Part shown: positions 61,290 through 64,000 of the stretch, one piece after another | Layout of the letters: each line of letters opens with the position of its first letter | Position numbering within the stretch: the stretch's first letter is position 1 | Assembly (NCBI RefSeq): GCF_902459565.1 | Contig: NZ_CABPSN010000003.1 | Location: 186,001-250,000 of the forward strand | Reading direction: 5' to 3' | Length of the DNA stretch: 64,000 nt | Origin: Pandoraea aquatica | GTDB taxonomy: Bacteria; Pseudomonadota; Gammaproteobacteria; Burkholderiales; Burkholderiaceae | Program-made: the position numbers and the translations under genes | Notes under the pieces: model-generated | Seen by the model: the letters and a program-made list of their open reading frames with translations, nothing else | What the model was told of the DNA's origin: nothing | Databases searched by the model: none

Positions 61290-61517
61290 TCACCCCTGAA
61301 TCTTATCGATGAACGCCAGCACCTGCGCCTCGGCTCTCACCCATGCGTCATCTGGCGAGTGACCCGACAACCCGGTGATTTTGGAGAAGTCAGTGAAGAA
61401 CACGCCGTTCTCCATGTGACCTATCGATGCGACAGCTCTCCATCCCGAGACCCCGTTCGGTGCTACGCGAATCATGTACGTTCGCTGGCGGTACTGTTTA
61501 TGCAACTGCGTTGGCAT
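61290..61517 (-). CDS. Small hypothetical protein
   Basis: A 75-residue protein with a beta-rich middle (YMIRVAPNGVSGWRAVASIGH) and a helical C-terminus (DAWVRAEAQVLAFIDKI). It lies in chromosomal DNA just outside the island. Not recognised, though its composition is natural. Confidence 0.6.
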   Translation of the reverse strand: MPTQLHKQYRQRTYMIRVAPNGVSGWRAVASIGHMENGVFFTDFSKITGLSGHSPDDAWVRAEAQVLAFIDKIQG

Positions 61518-61573
61518 GTGGCGAACTCCGACTGCTGGAAACTAATCCTAGCACGCGAATACGTAACGTGCGT

Positions 61574-62482
61574 TTAAAGTCCTGACTTCGGCTTTCGCCC
61601 CGCAAATCCAAGAATCGTGTCGTACAACTGCTGCGCGGCACTCGACAGCACCAGTCCTCGCCGACGAATCAACCCGACGGTGCGCGTGACTTCCGGCTCC
61701 ACCAGCGGCACGCTCGTCAGGAGCGGATGCTCCCCCGGCGGCATTGCCAGTCTCGGCACCGCCGCAATCCCCAAGCCCGCTTCGACCAGACTCACCACGC
61801 TCATCACATGCCGCACTTCGCAGAACGAGCGCGGTAGATCGGGCGTGCCCGCCAGCGCCAGATCCAGCACGAACCGATTGCCGCTCGCCTTCGCGACTGC
61901 CATGAAGTCGTATTCTTTCAGCTCGGACCACTTCACTTCCGAGCGCTTGGCCAGCGGATGCTCATGTCGGCAAGCGAGCACAAACGGCTCCTTCAGAATC
62001 GGCTCGAACTCGATCGTGTCCTCCTGCGCGCCGAGATAGTTCAGCCCGAAATCCGCTTCGGCACGCACCACACTCGACAGCACGTCGCTCGCCCCCGTGT
62101 CCATCACGCGGATCAGCACGCGCGGGTATGTCTCGTGAAACTGACGCAGTACCTCAGGCAGGAAGTGACGCACGGCCGACGGCACGCACGCGAGCGTGAC
62201 TTCGCCGCCCAGACGCGTCGCGCCGTCCGTCAGGCCGCGCAGGCTTTCGTCGAAATCGTTCAGCAGCTCGCGTGCCTTGCGGGCGAAGTCGCGTCCGAAT
62301 GCCGTCAGGTCGACGCGACGGGTCGTGCGGTCCAGCAGCCGCACGCCCAGCGTGCTTTCCATCTTGGCGATGCGACGCGACAGCGCCGACTGCGACAAGT
62401 GAATTTCCTCCGCCGCCGCCCGAAAGTTGCCCCGCTCCGCAATCGCCACAAAGGCCCGCAGGTCGCTCAATTCCAGATTCAT
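61574..62482 (-). CDS. LysR-family transcriptional regulator
   Basis: A 302-residue LTTR with the N-terminal winged HTH (LRAFVAIAERGNFRAAAEEIHLSQSALSRRIAKME) and a periplasmic-binding-protein-like effector domain (VTLACVPSAVRHFLPEVLRQF). It is divergent from the MmgE/PrpD gene, with 139 bp between the starts, so it probably controls that gene. Ligand unknown. Confidence 0.95.
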   Translation of the reverse strand: MNLELSDLRAFVAIAERGNFRAAAEEIHLSQSALSRRIAKMESTLGVRLLDRTTRRVDLTAFGRDFARKARELLNDFDESLRGLTDGATRLGGEVTLACVPSAVRHFLPEVLRQFHETYPRVLIRVMDTGASDVLSSVVRAEADFGLNYLGAQEDTIEFEPILKEPFVLACRHEHPLAKRSEVKWSELKEYDFMAVAKASGNRFVLDLALAGTPDLPRSFCEVRHVMSVVSLVEAGLGIAAVPRLAMPPGEHPLLTSVPLVEPEVTRTVGLIRRRGLVLSSAAQQLYDTILGFAGRKPKSGL

Positions 62483-62621
62483 GCGTTCAGTGCACTAATG
62501 GTTGTGATTTTTGCGATTCTAATGCGTCGCGAGATCGTTGATCATTTTGGGCTGCCCCAACGCAGGGCAACCGGTAGCCATTCACCAAAGCACACACAAC
62601 GATTTCACGGAGGAACGACAC

Positions 62622-64000
62622 ATGAGCACATTTACCCGACGTTCGGCCCTCAAGGTCGGCGCTTTCGCCTCGCTGGCCGCCGCGCAAGGACTGGTTCAAC
62701 GCAGCATCGCCGCGCCCGCCCCCGGCGCAGCATCTGCCGCCACCGCCGGTGAAAATGCACAGAGCGGGAAAGGCGTGACCCGCACGCTCGCACGCTACAT
62801 CGTCAACGCTCGTTACGAAGACCTGCCTGCGAATGTGCGCAAGGAAGGCACGCGCACGCTGCTGAACTGGATCGGCGTGGCCGTTGGCGGCTCGCATCAT
62901 GAGACGGTGGATCGCGCCGTGGCGGCGCTCACGCCGTTCTCAGGTCCGGCGCAAGCGCATTTGCTGGGCCGCAAGGAACGCTTCGACATCATGAATGCGG
63001 CGTTCCTGAACGGTGTGGCAAGTCACATCTTCGACTACGACGACACGCATCTGAAGACGATCATCCACCCGGCCGGTCCGGTGACGTCGGCCTTGCTCGC
63101 ATTGTCGGAATACCACCCGATCTCGGGCCGCGAATTCCTCAATGCGCTGGTACTGGGTGTGGAGACGGAATGCCGCATCGGTAACGCCGTCTATCCGAAC
63201 CACTATGACGTGGGCTGGCACATCACCGGCACCGCCGGCGTGTTCGGCGCGGCGGCGGCCGCAGGCAAGGTGCTGGGCCTGACCGAGCAGCAGATGGTCT
63301 GGGCGCTGGGGCTGGCGGCGTCGCAGCCGGTGGGATTGCGCGAATCGTTCGGCTCGATGAACAAGAGCTTCAACCCGGGACGCGCCGCCAGCAACGGACT
63401 CTTCGCCGCATTGCTCGCCGCGAAGGACTACACCAGTTCCGACGGCATGATCGAAGCCAAGCGCGGCTGGGCGAACGCCATCAGCACGAAGCAGGACTAC
63501 CGGGAGATCACGGAAGGTCTCGGTCAGCGCTACGAGGCGGCGCTCAACACGTACAAGCCGTTCGCGTGCGGCATCGTGATTCATCCGGCCATCGACGCCG
63601 CCATCCAGTTGCGCAACGAGTACAAGCTGACGGCCGACCAGATTGCAAGCATCGACCTGAAGGTCAACCCGCTCGTCATCGAACTGACCGGCAAGAAGAC
63701 ACCGCGCATCGGACTGGAAGGCAAGTTCAGCGTCTACCACTCGGTCGCGGTGGCGATCATCGAAGGCGCAGCAGGCGAGCGTCAGTACAGCGACCGCGCA
63801 GTGCAGGACCCGGCGGTTATCGCATTGCGTGACCGGGTGACGGCGACGGTCGTGCCGTCGGTCAAACCGGAGCAGGTCGACATGACCATCACGCTCAAGG
63901 ACGGCCGAAAGCTGCATAAGTTCATCGAGCACGCCATCGGCAGTCTGGAAGTGCCGATGACCGATAAGCAGCTCGAGACCAAGTTCCTCGATCTGGTGAG
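62622..64000 (+). CDS. MmgE/PrpD family protein with Tat-like signal (partial, runs off the window)
   Basis: The first 459 codons of a MmgE/PrpD-family protein, the fold of 2-methylcitrate dehydratase and related isomerases and decarboxylases; no stop before the window edge. The N-terminus has a twin-arginine stretch (FTRRSALKVGAFASLAA), unusual for this normally cytosolic family. Then LARYIVNARYEDLP, SHIFDYDDTHLKTIIHPAGPV (family signature with Asp/His) and WHITGTAGVFGAAAAAGK. A GGAGG ribosome binding site precedes the ATG. The divergent LysR gene is its probable regulator. Substrate unknown. Confidence 0.9.
   Translation, partial: MSTFTRRSALKVGAFASLAAAQGLVQRSIAAPAPGAASAATAGENAQSGKGVTRTLARYIVNARYEDLPANVRKEGTRTLLNWIGVAVGGSHHETVDRAVAALTPFSGPAQAHLLGRKERFDIMNAAFLNGVASHIFDYDDTHLKTIIHPAGPVTSALLALSEYHPISGREFLNALVLGVETECRIGNAVYPNHYDVGWHITGTAGVFGAAAAAGKVLGLTEQQMVWALGLAASQPVGLRESFGSMNKSFNPGRAASNGLFAALLAAKDYTSSDGMIEAKRGWANAISTKQDYREITEGLGQRYEAALNTYKPFACGIVIHPAIDAAIQLRNEYKLTADQIASIDLKVNPLVIELTGKKTPRIGLEGKFSVYHSVAVAIIEGAAGERQYSDRAVQDPAVIALRDRVTATVVPSVKPEQVDMTITLKDGRKLHKFIEHAIGSLEVPMTDKQLETKFLDLV

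Overview
The window is a high-GC chromosome segment of a beta-proteobacterium of the order Burkholderiales, family Burkholderiaceae. The gene order (sucCD-terC-pilin-pglL; rubA/thiD; yqgE-ruvX-pyrB-pyrC'; waaC-kdoO-waaA; pcm-rhodanese-tolC; DUF3348-DUF802-OmpA-DUF2894) fits a Pandoraea- or Burkholderia-like genome. The genus is an inference from recognised proteins; no database was searched.

Layout. 1-14.3 kb is core housekeeping: succinyl-CoA ligase, a TerC membrane protein, a type IV pilin followed by a PglL-type O-oligosaccharyltransferase, ThiD, rubredoxin, YqgE, RuvX, aspartate carbamoyltransferase with a dihydroorotase-like partner that lacks its metal-binding histidines, PlsC and ApaH. 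14.4-21.4 kb is a leftward surface-glycan operon: a Wzx-type flippase, three GT-B glycosyltransferases and two tandem paralogous polyprenyl-phosphate sugar-1-phosphate transferases, one with lower GC. 21.8-26.6 kb runs rightward: phosphomannomutase and the LPS inner-core genes waaC, kdoO and waaA. 26.7-34 kb holds a TolC-type efflux protein, rhodanese, a Pcm-like methyltransferase, a TetR/SDR divergent pair, a YkgJ-type protein, a lipoprotein, uppP and trmB.

34.2-39.8 kb is a tight leftward four-gene operon. DUF802 has a MotA/TolQ-like membrane core and a very long repeat-built cytoplasmic tail. The OmpA-family protein looks like MotB, with an aspartate at the start of its transmembrane helix. 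Together they resemble the ZorA/ZorB motor of Zorya defence, but their partners are DUF3348 and DUF2894 instead of ZorC/D/E. 40.0-40.7 kb holds five tandem micro-ORFs of 25-36 codons, each behind the same strong ribosome binding site; the first four start at exact 157-bp intervals.

42.9-61.2 kb is an 18.3-kb genomic island in a tRNA-Gly(CCC) gene, bounded by a 39-bp direct repeat of the tRNA 5' half. GC is lower here. Cargo: a tyrosine integrase in the middle, a P4-type primase-helicase, an OLD-family ATPase/TOPRIM nuclease, three XRE-type regulators (one decayed), an HNH-like zinc protein, several unknown membrane proteins and a lipoprotein. At the right end is a compact cassette of zinc-finger protein, large serine recombinase, ParB-like protein and RepB-like protein. 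The island is inserted on the promoter side of the tRNA, so the rebuilt tRNA gene is read from a promoter within the island. The window ends in normal chromosome with a LysR regulator divergent from a MmgE/PrpD-family gene that runs off the edge.
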